Source: an uncultured Bacillota bacterium
GTDB taxonomy: Bacteria > Bacillota > Clostridia > Peptostreptococcales > Anaerovoracaceae
Assembly (NCBI GenBank): GCA_946638265.1
Contig: CAMPBN010000003.1
Location: 1 to 24,363, forward strand
DNA: 24,363 nt
Reading direction: 5' to 3'
Shown here in pieces: positions 15,566 through 21,936 of the stretch. Position numbers and translations under genes: made by a program. The notes under the pieces are model-generated. The model ran no database searches and was not told the origin of the DNA. It was given only the letters and a program-made list of their open reading frames with translations. Positions within the stretch are counted from its first letter, which is position 1; each line of letters begins with the position of its first letter.

Positions 15566-16456
15566 CTAGTATTCTACCGGTGTATCCAAAGTATCTTCCA
15601 AAAGCTCCGGATTTTCGATGAGCTTGGTGAGCAGGCGCACAGTCTTGCTGAAATAGTAGCCGTCGCCGATGCGCTCGTCTACGGTAAGCCCGAGATCTAC
15701 GGAATCCCTCATCTCCACACTGCCGTCCTCCAATCTGAACGGACGCGGCTTTTTCTCACCCACGATGACGAAAACGGAAGCGGTACCCCAGTTGCTCAGG
15801 TGGTGGTAGCCGGAGTGCAGCTTGATGGAGCCCAGGTTTGTCAGGATTACGCTGGAATAGTAAGGATCGCTTTCGATGAGAGACTGCGGAACCTTGCCGT
15901 ATTTGTCCAGCACACAGAAAAATCTTACGATGGCTTTGCCCAGCCAGCGCGGCATGTGGTTGAACACATTGATGGCGTCCATGGAAGGATCCAGCTTGTC
16001 GCTGCGGCAGGAAGTCACCTGATTTTTCACATATTCATGCACTGTCTCCAGAGTGTCGTTCGGATTGGCGCGGATGATGGCAAGAGCTTCTTCCCCCTTG
16101 TCGGAGAATTGCTTTTTTACAACAAATGAAGCGGAAATTTCGTTGCGCTGATAGATGCTGCCGTTGGCTACGAAGCGGTTCATATACGGCCGCAATGTCA
16201 GCGTTTTCAATATGGCTGCGATCAGCACCTGAAAGAGGTTGTATTTGTAATCCGGATTGTCCGCATTTTTCTTTTCCAGAAATTTGTTCAGATTGGTCAG
16301 GTCGAAGGTTTCGCTGATGAACGCCTCGTTGTCTGCCCTGTTCGGGAAGATCAGCGGCATGATGAAGTGGGAACCGTCCACGTTGCGGACCAGCTGTCCG
16401 TCCTTGCGGTCGCCCCAGCGGCGCTTCGGCTTGGAATTCTTGGTATTGCTTGGCAC
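15566..16456 (-). CDS. 2-oxo acid dehydrogenase E2-like acyltransferase (catalytic His replaced)
   Basis: 296 residues from a GTG with AAAGG about 9 nt upstream; a TTG 60 nt further upstream (16516) lies inside a strong hairpin and is less likely. The protein resembles the catalytic domain of E2 acyltransferases (chloramphenicol-acetyltransferase fold) without lipoyl or peripheral-binding domains. Near the C terminus DLGLTVDERIGDGYYF occupies the place of the E2 motif DHRxxDG: the first Asp, Arg and the Asp-Gly remain, but the catalytic His is Glu261. SVILTNLGSIKLHSGYHHLSNWG is the equivalent of the conserved strand region before it. The N terminus is Lys/Arg-rich (TKNSKPKRRWGDRKDG). Next to an acyl-CoA ligase it may transfer or bind acyl-CoA, but the altered residue makes normal catalysis uncertain. 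Confidence 0.75.
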   Translation of the reverse strand: MPSNTKNSKPKRRWGDRKDGQLVRNVDGSHFIMPLIFPNRADNEAFISETFDLTNLNKFLEKKNADNPDYKYNLFQVLIAAILKTLTLRPYMNRFVANGSIYQRNEISASFVVKKQFSDKGEEALAIIRANPNDTLETVHEYVKNQVTSCRSDKLDPSMDAINVFNHMPRWLGKAIVRFFCVLDKYGKVPQSLIESDPYYSSVILTNLGSIKLHSGYHHLSNWGTASVFVIVGEKKPRPFRLEDGSVEMRDSVDLGLTVDERIGDGYYFSKTVRLLTKLIENPELLEDTLDTPVEY

Positions 16457-16477
16457 TTTCTTTTTCCTTTCTTGGTG

Positions 16478-16514
16478 GAGGCTTTTGAATTCGGCAATTG
16501 CCGAAAACAGCCTC
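16478..16514 (-). promoter_or_regulatory. Long hairpin in the 5' leader of the E2-like/ligase operon
   Basis: On the minus strand GAGGCT-g-TT-TTCGGC / GCCGAA-ttc-AA-AGCCTC with an AATT loop: 14 pairs with two bulges. It lies between the predicted start of transcription (about 16518) and the GTG start, just upstream of the ribosome site, and has no T-run. It may stabilise the mRNA or control translation. Confidence 0.5.
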
Positions 16515-16524
16515 AAACGAATGA

Positions 16525-16553
16525 ATTATACTATAATAGAAGGTGTTTGGCAA
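16525..16553 (-). promoter_or_regulatory. Promoter of the E2-like/acyl-CoA ligase operon
   Basis: Minus strand TTGCCA (16548-16553), 17-bp spacer, TATAAT (16525-16530). Its -35 hexamer overlaps the -35 of the divergent exporter promoter by five bp. Confidence 0.75.
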
Positions 16554-16575
16554 GGGAAGTGAAAAAGTGTATAAT
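16547..16575 (+). promoter_or_regulatory. Promoter of the homodimer-type ABC exporter
   Basis: TTGGCA (16547-16552), 17-bp spacer, TATAAT (16570-16575). Back-to-back with the E2-like promoter and sharing most of its -35 box. Confidence 0.75.
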
Positions 16576-16618
16576 GAAAGCGGTTGAAAATTCAATGTGT
16601 AGGGCACGGAGGACAGAC

Positions 16619-18379
16619 ATGAAAGAACCGGGGCGCAAATCAGCCATAGATTTTAACGGATCAAAATTGAAGATATTTTTGTCATACTTTCGCAGGCACA
16701 AAGCATTGTTCCTGTTGGATATGTGCTGTGCATTCACGGTAGCGGCCATCGATGTGGCTTTCCCGCTGGTGACACGCTACTGCATGTATGAACTTTTGCC
16801 AAACAGGGCATTTCGATTTTTCTTTATCCTGATGGCGGTGTGCCTGGGATTTTTTGTGCTGCGCGCGATACTCCAATATGTCATCACTTATCTGGGGCAC
16901 CTTTTCGGCGTCCGGGTGGAGACGGATATCCGCGAGGATCTTTACCTGCATCTGCAGGATCTGGAATATGATTTTTATGACGAAAACAGAACCGGCAAGC
17001 TGATGAGCAGGCTGACCGGCGACCTTTTTGAGATAACGGAGCTGGCGCATCACGGCCCGGAAGATCTTTTGATTTCCACGGTGACGGTGGTGGGCGCTCT
17101 GATCGTAATGTTCACCATCCAGTGGAAGCTGGCGCTCCTGATCGGAGCCATGGTGCCGATTTTTGCGTTTATCATACTGATGTGCCGCAAAAATTTCCTG
17201 ACCACTTCTGCCCGCGTGAAATCAAAGCTGGCGGATATCAACGCTTCCATCGAAAGCTCGCTTTCGGGCATGAAGACCAGCAAGGCTTTTGACAATCACG
17301 ATGTGGACTACGAAAGATTCGCGGAAGCGAACTTCAAATACAGAAATTCCAAGGGCGACTATTTCAAGGCGATGGGCATTTTCTCGGCCAATCTGGAATT
17401 TGCGCTCTGCGCGCTGCAGGTGGCGGTTATCGCGCTTGGCGGATATCTGATCATGACGGGTGAGCTGGACTATGTGGAGCTCATCGTCTTCAGCCTGTAT
17501 ATCGCGTCTTTCATTTCGCCGATCAGGAGATTGGGCATGTTTGCGGAAATTTTCGTGTCGGGTTTTGCGGGGATCAAGAGATTCGTGGAGATAATGCGAA
17601 AAGAGCCGGGAGTGAAGGAGGCGCCTGATGCGGTGGCACTTTCCGATGTCCGCGGCGAAGTGGATATAGACCATGTGGGATTTTCTTACGCGACCAATCC
17701 CGACGTATTAAACGACGTGGATCTGCATATCGCTGCAGGTGAGAGCGTGGCAGTGGTGGGACATTCGGGAGGCGGCAAGACTACGCTTTGCCAGCTGATT
17801 CCAAGATTCTACGATGTGACGTCGGGCAGCATCAGCATCGACGGGCACGATGTGCGGAGTCTGACCAAGAGCTCGCTGCGCAGAAGCATAGGCATAGTGC
17901 AGCAGGAAGTGTTCCTTTTTGCGGATACGATTTTTGAGAATATCAGATACGGCAGACCGGATGCCACTGAAGAGGAAGTCTATGAGGCGGCTCGCCGGGC
18001 TGAGATTTACGATGAAGTCATGGAGATGCCGGACGGGTTTGACACTTATGTGGGAGAGCGTGGCACGTTGCTTTCGGGCGGTCAAAAGCAGAGGATTTCC
18101 ATCGCGAGGATATTCTTGAAGAACCCGCCGATACTGATCCTGGACGAAGCGACTTCGGCGCTGGATTCCATTACGGAAGAGTCGATCCGCAGGTCGCTGG
18201 ACAAGCTGGCTGAGGGCAGAACTACGCTGATTATCGCGCACCGCCTGGCCACCATCAAAGGCGCCGACCGTGTGGTGCTGATCGAAGACGGATATGTAAA
18301 AGAAATCGGCACCCACGAAGAACTCATGGCTGCCGACGGCAAATACGCGGCGCTGTACCGCGCCCAGATGCTGGGTTAG
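16619..18379 (+). CDS. ABC transporter ATP-binding/permease protein (exporter, probably homodimeric)
   Basis: 586 residues: six membrane helices (about 20-315) and a complete nucleotide-binding domain. Walker A GHSGGGKTT (381-389), LSGGQ (485-489), Walker B ILILDEATSALD with Glu510, and H-loop His541 (LIIAHRLATIKGAD) are all canonical, in contrast to subunit A at 2762. A single full-consensus half-transporter gene suggests a homodimer exporting a lipid or hydrophobic compound. The ATG follows GGAGG at 6 nt; the frame is open further upstream but lacks a better start and would overlap the promoter. Its stop overlaps the convergent downstream gene by 4 nt and no terminator is seen. Confidence 0.9.
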   Translation: MKEPGRKSAIDFNGSKLKIFLSYFRRHKALFLLDMCCAFTVAAIDVAFPLVTRYCMYELLPNRAFRFFFILMAVCLGFFVLRAILQYVITYLGHLFGVRVETDIREDLYLHLQDLEYDFYDENRTGKLMSRLTGDLFEITELAHHGPEDLLISTVTVVGALIVMFTIQWKLALLIGAMVPIFAFIILMCRKNFLTTSARVKSKLADINASIESSLSGMKTSKAFDNHDVDYERFAEANFKYRNSKGDYFKAMGIFSANLEFALCALQVAVIALGGYLIMTGELDYVELIVFSLYIASFISPIRRLGMFAEIFVSGFAGIKRFVEIMRKEPGVKEAPDAVALSDVRGEVDIDHVGFSYATNPDVLNDVDLHIAAGESVAVVGHSGGGKTTLCQLIPRFYDVTSGSISIDGHDVRSLTKSSLRRSIGIVQQEVFLFADTIFENIRYGRPDATEEEVYEAARRAEIYDEVMEMPDGFDTYVGERGTLLSGGQKQRISIARIFLKNPPILILDEATSALDSITEESIRRSLDKLAEGRTTLIIAHRLATIKGADRVVLIEDGYVKEIGTHEELMAADGKYAALYRAQMLG

Positions 18380-18978
18380 GCACGTGCCTGATCCAGTTTT
18401 TCTTTGATGGCCAAAGCGAGGAGAAGTATTAGGGGCGCTGAGAATGTCAGCAAAATATCCAGGCCAAAGATGTCCCAGGGGTAAATAGGGAAATGCTCTG
18501 CCCTGAAAAGCATCTTTATAGTAAAGATATCTTTTACCAAGTCTCCGAAGCCGTACTTGATTTTTTCTGTATGTTGATGTCTTTCCTCAAACAGAGTTAC
18601 TATGGAGTCGGCGTTTTCTACATAGTTTACATCTTTTCCGCCAAAGAGTTCATTCGTGCTCTTGTTCACAGTTATTTCTTCTTTGTGTAAATAGCCGGAG
18701 CACCAATACCCGTAGTAACCGTACCAATAGCTGTAAACCAAGTCCTTCTCGGCTTCAAATTTCACGCACATGTTGTATCCGCCACGTTTGAAGTCGCCCA
18801 TGGTCTGGACTTTGCAGATATCCTCCGCGGTCACGCCGCGCTCGATCAGATATCTGTTCAGCGCATGCGTCGCGGTAATCCTCTGAAGCGGATAGTAGAA
18901 TGTCCACAGGACCAATAAAACCGCTAAAATTACAGATAATACTCGATGTCTTTTTATAAAGCCTTTCATTCTAGTCAT
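18376..18978 (-). CDS. Hypothetical membrane protein with N- and C-terminal helices
   Basis: 200 residues. One hydrophobic segment near the N terminus (about 13-30, VLSVILAVLLVLWTFYYPL, after the basic MTRMKGFIKRHR) and a second near the C terminus (about 170-188). Between them lies a Tyr-rich region (DLVYSYWYGYYGYWCSGYL) and a polar domain of about 100 residues, probably outside the cell if both ends are cytoplasmic. The N-terminal half loosely recalls small DUF3139-type proteins, but I cannot confirm this. The ATG follows AGGAGAAAATTA. The gene is 15 nt downstream of the antiporter and likely cotranscribed; its end overlaps the convergent exporter stop (TTAG). Confidence 0.65.
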   Translation of the reverse strand: MTRMKGFIKRHRVLSVILAVLLVLWTFYYPLQRITATHALNRYLIERGVTAEDICKVQTMGDFKRGGYNMCVKFEAEKDLVYSYWYGYYGYWCSGYLHKEEITVNKSTNELFGGKDVNYVENADSIVTLFEERHQHTEKIKYGFGDLVKDIFTIKMLFRAEHFPIYPWDIFGLDILLTFSAPLILLLALAIKEKLDQARA

Positions 18979-18993
18979 TAATTTTCTCCTTAC

Positions 18994-19941
18994 TTAAAAC
19001 GGCAGGGCCGGGACGTTCACGTCCAGAACCACGAAGACAAAATAAGCTGCGTAGAATGCCAGCATGATAACTCCGGAACGCCTGCCCAGACGCTTGTTCA
19101 GCGAGCAAAGCAGCAGGAGCAGGGCTGAAATGATTACCACCCCTGCATCGATGCGGAATACCGGCGCGAAATTTATCGGTATGATCAGAGCTGAAGTGCC
19201 CAGTACGAACAGGATGTTGAATATATTGCTACCGACGATATTGCCGATAGCGATGTCTGCATTGCCTTTGCGGGCGGCAGAAACGGAAGTGGCCAGTTCC
19301 GGCAGTGAAGTGCCAAGGGCTACGATGGTGAGTCCGATAAATCTCTGGCTCATGCCCATGACGCGGGCCAGCTCGGAAGCCGCATCCACTGTGGTGTCGC
19401 TGCCGAAAACTATCATAAACAGCCCGATCAACGTGTAAAGCACAGCCATCGGGATGGTGGGACCTTCTTCGGTTTTCGGCTGTTCGCTGTTTTTAGTCAT
19501 GATAAAGAGGTAGCCGAGATAGATTAAAAAGCAAATCCAAAGTACCACCCCGTCGATTCTGTCCACGACTCCGTCAAAACCCAGTGCCAGAAAGAGGCAG
19601 GAAATCAGGAGCATGAAAGGAATCTCGTATTTGATGGTGGAATTGGCGACGCGGATGGCTACAAAAAGAGCAGAAATGCCCAGTATCACCAAGATGTTCA
19701 GGATATTGCTGCCACAGACATTGCCGATTGCGATGTCTGCGTTGCCTTTGAAAGCGGCAGTGATGCTGACGGCGGCTTCGGGAGCACTGGTGCCCATGGC
19801 CACGATGGTGAGGCCGATGACCAGCTCCGGGATGCCCAGGCGTGAGGCGATGCCGGCGGCACCGTCGACGAAAAAGTCGGCGCCCTTTACCAGGAGCACG
19901 AAGCCGAGTATGAGTAGTCCGAGTTGTATGATTACAGTCAT
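18994..19941 (-). CDS. Calcium/sodium antiporter (CaCA family, YrbG-like)
   Basis: 315 residues with about ten hydrophobic segments. The two alpha repeats typical of cation/Ca2+ exchangers are clear and 160 residues apart: GTSAPEAAVS followed by GNADIAIGNVCGSNILN (50-82), and GTSLPELATS followed by GNADIAIGNIVGSNIFN (210-242). Their acidic residues bind the cation in this family. A hydrophilic loop with acidic residues (150-162) separates the halves. It exchanges Na+ (or K+) for Ca2+ across the cytoplasmic membrane. The start follows ACGGAG; a promoter lies about 110 nt upstream. No specific regulator is apparent. Confidence 0.92.
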   Translation of the reverse strand: MTVIIQLGLLILGFVLLVKGADFFVDGAAGIASRLGIPELVIGLTIVAMGTSAPEAAVSITAAFKGNADIAIGNVCGSNILNILVILGISALFVAIRVANSTIKYEIPFMLLISCLFLALGFDGVVDRIDGVVLWICFLIYLGYLFIMTKNSEQPKTEEGPTIPMAVLYTLIGLFMIVFGSDTTVDAASELARVMGMSQRFIGLTIVALGTSLPELATSVSAARKGNADIAIGNIVGSNIFNILFVLGTSALIIPINFAPVFRIDAGVVIISALLLLLCSLNKRLGRRSGVIMLAFYAAYFVFVVLDVNVPALPF

Positions 19942-20048
19942 AGAAATCTCCGTATGTAAATAAGGAATCGGCGAGCCGGAAAGTTTCTTGTGGGAACAGA
20001 CCGATATTTACCGAATTCCGTGAAAATGTGTGCTGATGTATAGAAGAA

Positions 20049-20077
20049 ATTATACAAAAAAAGCCGCGAAAATGCAA
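20049..20077 (-). promoter_or_regulatory. Promoter of the antiporter gene
   Basis: Minus strand TTGCAT (20072-20077), 17-bp spacer, TATAAT (20049-20054). The leader is about 100 nt; a weak ATCGG/CCGAT pairing exists in it but no known riboswitch was recognised. Confidence 0.6.
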
Positions 20078-20112
20078 CTGCTATGGGAAAACGTGAGCGG
20101 GGATAAAGTATA

Positions 20113-20140
20113 CCAAAAAAGCGAGGTTGGCGCCTCGCTT
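20113..20140 (-). terminator. Terminator after the ECF S-component gene
   Basis: On the minus strand AAGCGAGG / CCTCGCTT (8 bp, 6-nt loop) followed by TTTT. The core GCGAGG/CCTCGC is the same as in the terminator at 13698-13724. Confidence 0.8.
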
Positions 20141-20157
20141 ATTTCGTATGATTATTT

Positions 20158-20682
20158 TTAGTGGCTCCGGGGGGTGGCGTGTGGCATGGCCTTGGCGATG
20201 GCTTTTTGGAGAGCTACCGCTACCAGCATGCCGACGGTGAACTGAAGCACATTCCACGGAGCACTGATGGCTGCTGCCAGCCAGTTGCCATACATGACGC
20301 CTTCGGCTGCGAAATATCCGGCGGTCATGAAGAGGCCGGCGAGAACCATGCCGAGGACTTCGTAGAACTTGCGGCTTGATTTTTCGTGCTCCGAAATGAA
20401 GAACGAGAAGATCAGTGCCATGCCGCCTTTGATGACAAAGGTCCACGGAATCCAGACAGCGTAGCCGGCCAGCAGGTCTGCCAGGGAAGAACCCAGAGCA
20501 GCGGCCAGAGCGCCTTTGTGACGTCCGAGCTTGACCACGGCCAGGAAAATCATGGCGTCGCCCATATGTATATATCCGCCGGTGCCCGGCATCGGGATGC
20601 GGACCAGGGTGGTGGCCAGGAGAACCAGGCACATCATCATGGCGGTCATTACCAATTCATTTGTCTGTTTGATTTCTTTCAT
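20158..20682 (-). CDS. ECF transporter S component (vitamin-uptake type)
   Basis: 174 residues, five or six hydrophobic segments. The sequence VRIPMPGTGGYIHMGDAMIF followed by GALAAALGSSLADLLAGY is typical of small substrate-capture subunits of energy-coupling-factor transporters (the ECF-type S-component families near HmpT/PdxU). Such subunits bind a vitamin or precursor and use a shared EcfAA'T module encoded elsewhere; none is in this window. Substrate unknown: hydroxymethylpyrimidine, pyridoxine or related compounds are possibilities. The ATG has AAAGGGG 9 nt upstream. It is divergent from a MocR-type regulator across a repeat-filled 1.25-kb gap, which hints at control by it. A palindrome-rich leader precedes it. 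Confidence 0.82.
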   Translation of the reverse strand: MKEIKQTNELVMTAMMMCLVLLATTLVRIPMPGTGGYIHMGDAMIFLAVVKLGRHKGALAAALGSSLADLLAGYAVWIPWTFVIKGGMALIFSFFISEHEKSSRKFYEVLGMVLAGLFMTAGYFAAEGVMYGNWLAAAISAPWNVLQFTVGMLVAVALQKAIAKAMPHATPRSH

Positions 20683-20734
20683 GAGAAATTCCCCTTTTCT
20701 ATATGTAACATACTATCGTTTGATTTCGGAACTG

Positions 20735-20884
20735 CGCAGGATTGCAAATTGATGGCGCCGCGCGGTTTGCAAATTCCTGCGCGGTGTAGCGCGCCTTGGA
20801 AATCGTAATTGCTGCACGGCTTACAATTTTATGGTGCTGCGCGCTTTGGAAATCATAATTGTTGCGCGGCTTACAATTTAACCC
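20735..20884. repeat. Palindrome cluster E in the leader of the ECF S-component gene
   Basis: A hairpin CGCAGGATTGCAA (20735-20747) / TTGCAAATTCCTGCG (20767-20781), 13 pairs with a 2-nt bulge, is followed by a 50-bp direct tandem duplication (20789-20838 and 20839-20884). Each 50-bp unit consists of two 25-nt half-units starting GCGCG or GCACG, and holds an AATTG/CAATT inverted repeat (20807-20829 and 20857-20879). On the minus strand these lie between the predicted promoter and the S-component gene. I see no gene in this stretch. Confidence 0.7.
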
Positions 20885-20898
20885 TTATCTGTAAGTAT

Positions 20899-20927
20899 AT
20901 AATAGCACACGACTGCACACCTTAAAA
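20899..20927 (-). promoter_or_regulatory. Candidate promoter of the ECF S-component gene
   Basis: Minus strand TTTTAA (20922-20927), 17-bp spacer, TATTAT (20899-20904) with a TGC extension just upstream of the -10. The resulting leader would be about 210 nt and include palindrome cluster E. Confidence 0.4.
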
Positions 20928-21040
20928 TATGCAGTTTCGATATTTTTTTAGAGTACAGTTTTGGCGGATTCTGCGAAAATCGCTGGAATTTTGCGGATTT
21001 GGTGGAAAAGCAGGCAAAAAGTGCTATACTGTTATCAGTA

Positions 21041-21235
21041 CAGTTGCAGCCGCTGCCATAGCTTCAACATAGTAGTCGCAACAAATCCGGCAGTTGCAGC
21101 AATCCCTGTGGCCGCAACAAATCCTGCAGCCATATGCGCTCGGAACCGGCAGATACGGCGATTTCCCGCGGCTGCAGCTCGCAGCACAGCATACGCTCGG
21201 AGCCTGCAGATGCGGCGATTTTCCGTGGCTGCACG
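21041..21235. repeat. GC-rich repeat cluster D
   Basis: CAGTTGCAGC occurs at 21041 and 21091; CGCAACAAATCC at 21077 and 21113, so GTTGC/GCAAC pairs form twice. A perfect inverted repeat CTGCAGCC (21124-21131) / GGCTGCAG (21170-21177) encloses a unit that is copied 57 nt later (CGCTCGG at 21137 and 21194, with GCAGAT.CGGCGATT in both). Small frames on both strands here (Cys-rich on the minus strand) are products of the repeat, not convincing genes. A possible extended -10 (TGC-TATACT) lies at 21022-21030. Confidence 0.65.
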
Positions 21236-21240
21236 AAAAG

Positions 21241-21451
21241 TATGACTTAAACGAGCGCAAGCCTTGGTTTGAGCCATAAATTTCCGCGATAATTCACCGA
21301 AATTTCCAGTTGGAAGACTTGAGTTATGACTCAAACGAACATAAACAGCGGTTTAAGTCATGAAATCTTGTTGGGTTTTAAGAAGAGGACCGATGGTTAT
21401 ATGAAATTTATGCCTTAAAAGAAGTAAAAGGCGGGTTTAAGGCATAAATTT
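21241..21451. repeat. Palindrome array A: three hairpins at an exact 84-bp period
   Basis: A1: TATGACTTAAAC (21241-21252) / GTTTGAGCCATA (21267-21278). A2: TATGACTCAAAC (21325-21336) / GTTTAAGTCATG (21351-21362). A3: AAATTTATGCCTTAAA (21404-21419) / TTTAAGGCATAAATTT (21436-21451), a perfect 16-bp stem. The TATG of each left arm lies at 21241, 21325 and 21409. Loops (14-16 nt) and spacers are not conserved. A 12-bp inverted repeat AATTTCCAGTTG (21301-21312) / CAACTGGAAATT (21461-21472) encloses A2 and A3. Confidence 0.8.
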
Positions 21452-21472
21452 TCAACATTGCAACTGGAAATT
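21301..21472. repeat. Outer inverted repeat enclosing hairpins A2 and A3
   Basis: Perfect 12-bp arms AATTTCCAGTTG (21301-21312) and CAACTGGAAATT (21461-21472), 148 nt apart, with two smaller palindromes nested between them. No transposase or other gene is encoded inside. Confidence 0.65.
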
Positions 21473-21551
21473 ATGAGGGAGCGTGGCGGTCGGCGGGCTA
21501 CCAGCTAAATAAAACTATATATTGCAGAAAATGGGAATAAAATTTTAATAT

Positions 21552-21881
21552 GGGGACCCAAAGATACAAAAACCTGAATTCCAGGTCCCCTACGGGGCAA
21601 AAATGAGAAAGGTTTTTATGGATTTTGCCTGTTTCCCGGCAAAAGGGACCTGAAAATTAAAAAAACCTGATGTGAGGTCCCTCCTAAAAATGTAAGTTAG
21701 AGCAAAAACGATAGGGAAAGCGGGTTTTAAGCAAAAGTAGGGACCTCAGCGGCGAAAAAGATTAGGATGGGGTCCCGCCTCCGCTTAGCAAATACACAAA
21801 AATTTACATTTTTGAAAAGAAAAGGGACGGGAGAGCAAGGAAGAGGGACCTCAAAATGAAAAAAGTAAATTTTCAGGTCCT
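21552..21881. repeat. Palindrome array B: four GGGACCT/AGGTCCC hairpins upstream of the MocR gene
   Basis: B1: GGGGACC (21552) / GGTCCCC (21584). B2: AGGGACCT (21644) / AGGTCCCT (21675). B3: GGGACC (21740) / GGTCCC (21771). B4: GGACCT (21846) / AGGTCC (21875), extended by AAAAT/ATTTT. Left arms are 92, 96 and 105 nt apart. Loops are A-rich; B1 and B2 also contain an inner ACCTGA that can pair with the right arm as an alternative. B4 ends 56 nt before the MocR start. I see no gene in 20961-21936. Confidence 0.8.
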
Positions 21882-21936
21882 ACAGTGCCCCTCGCACTTA
21901 AAAATAACGCAATTGTAGATTGAAAAGGAGACTATA

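Noticed and set aside
14189..16129. 646-codon open frame on the plus strand
   Set aside because: It runs antisense to the well-supported acyl-CoA ligase and E2-like genes; its composition is that of a shadow frame.
19942..20048. Riboswitch in the antiporter leader
   Set aside because: Only a weak five-to-six-bp pairing is visible and no conserved core of a known metal-sensing class was recognised.
20961..21260. Small genes on both strands in cluster D (including a Cys-rich minus-strand frame)
   Set aside because: Residue patterns simply mirror the GC-rich DNA repeats, there is no good ribosome site, and the frames overlap each other.
21241..21451. Integron attC sites
   Set aside because: The AAAC...GTTT inner boxes recall attC core sites, but the GTTRRRY core consensus is not matched, there are no cassettes between them and no integrase.
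21241..21881. CRISPR array
   Set aside because: Only 7-16-nt palindrome arms are conserved, repeat units are not identical over 25-37 nt, spacing varies between clusters, and no cas gene is present.
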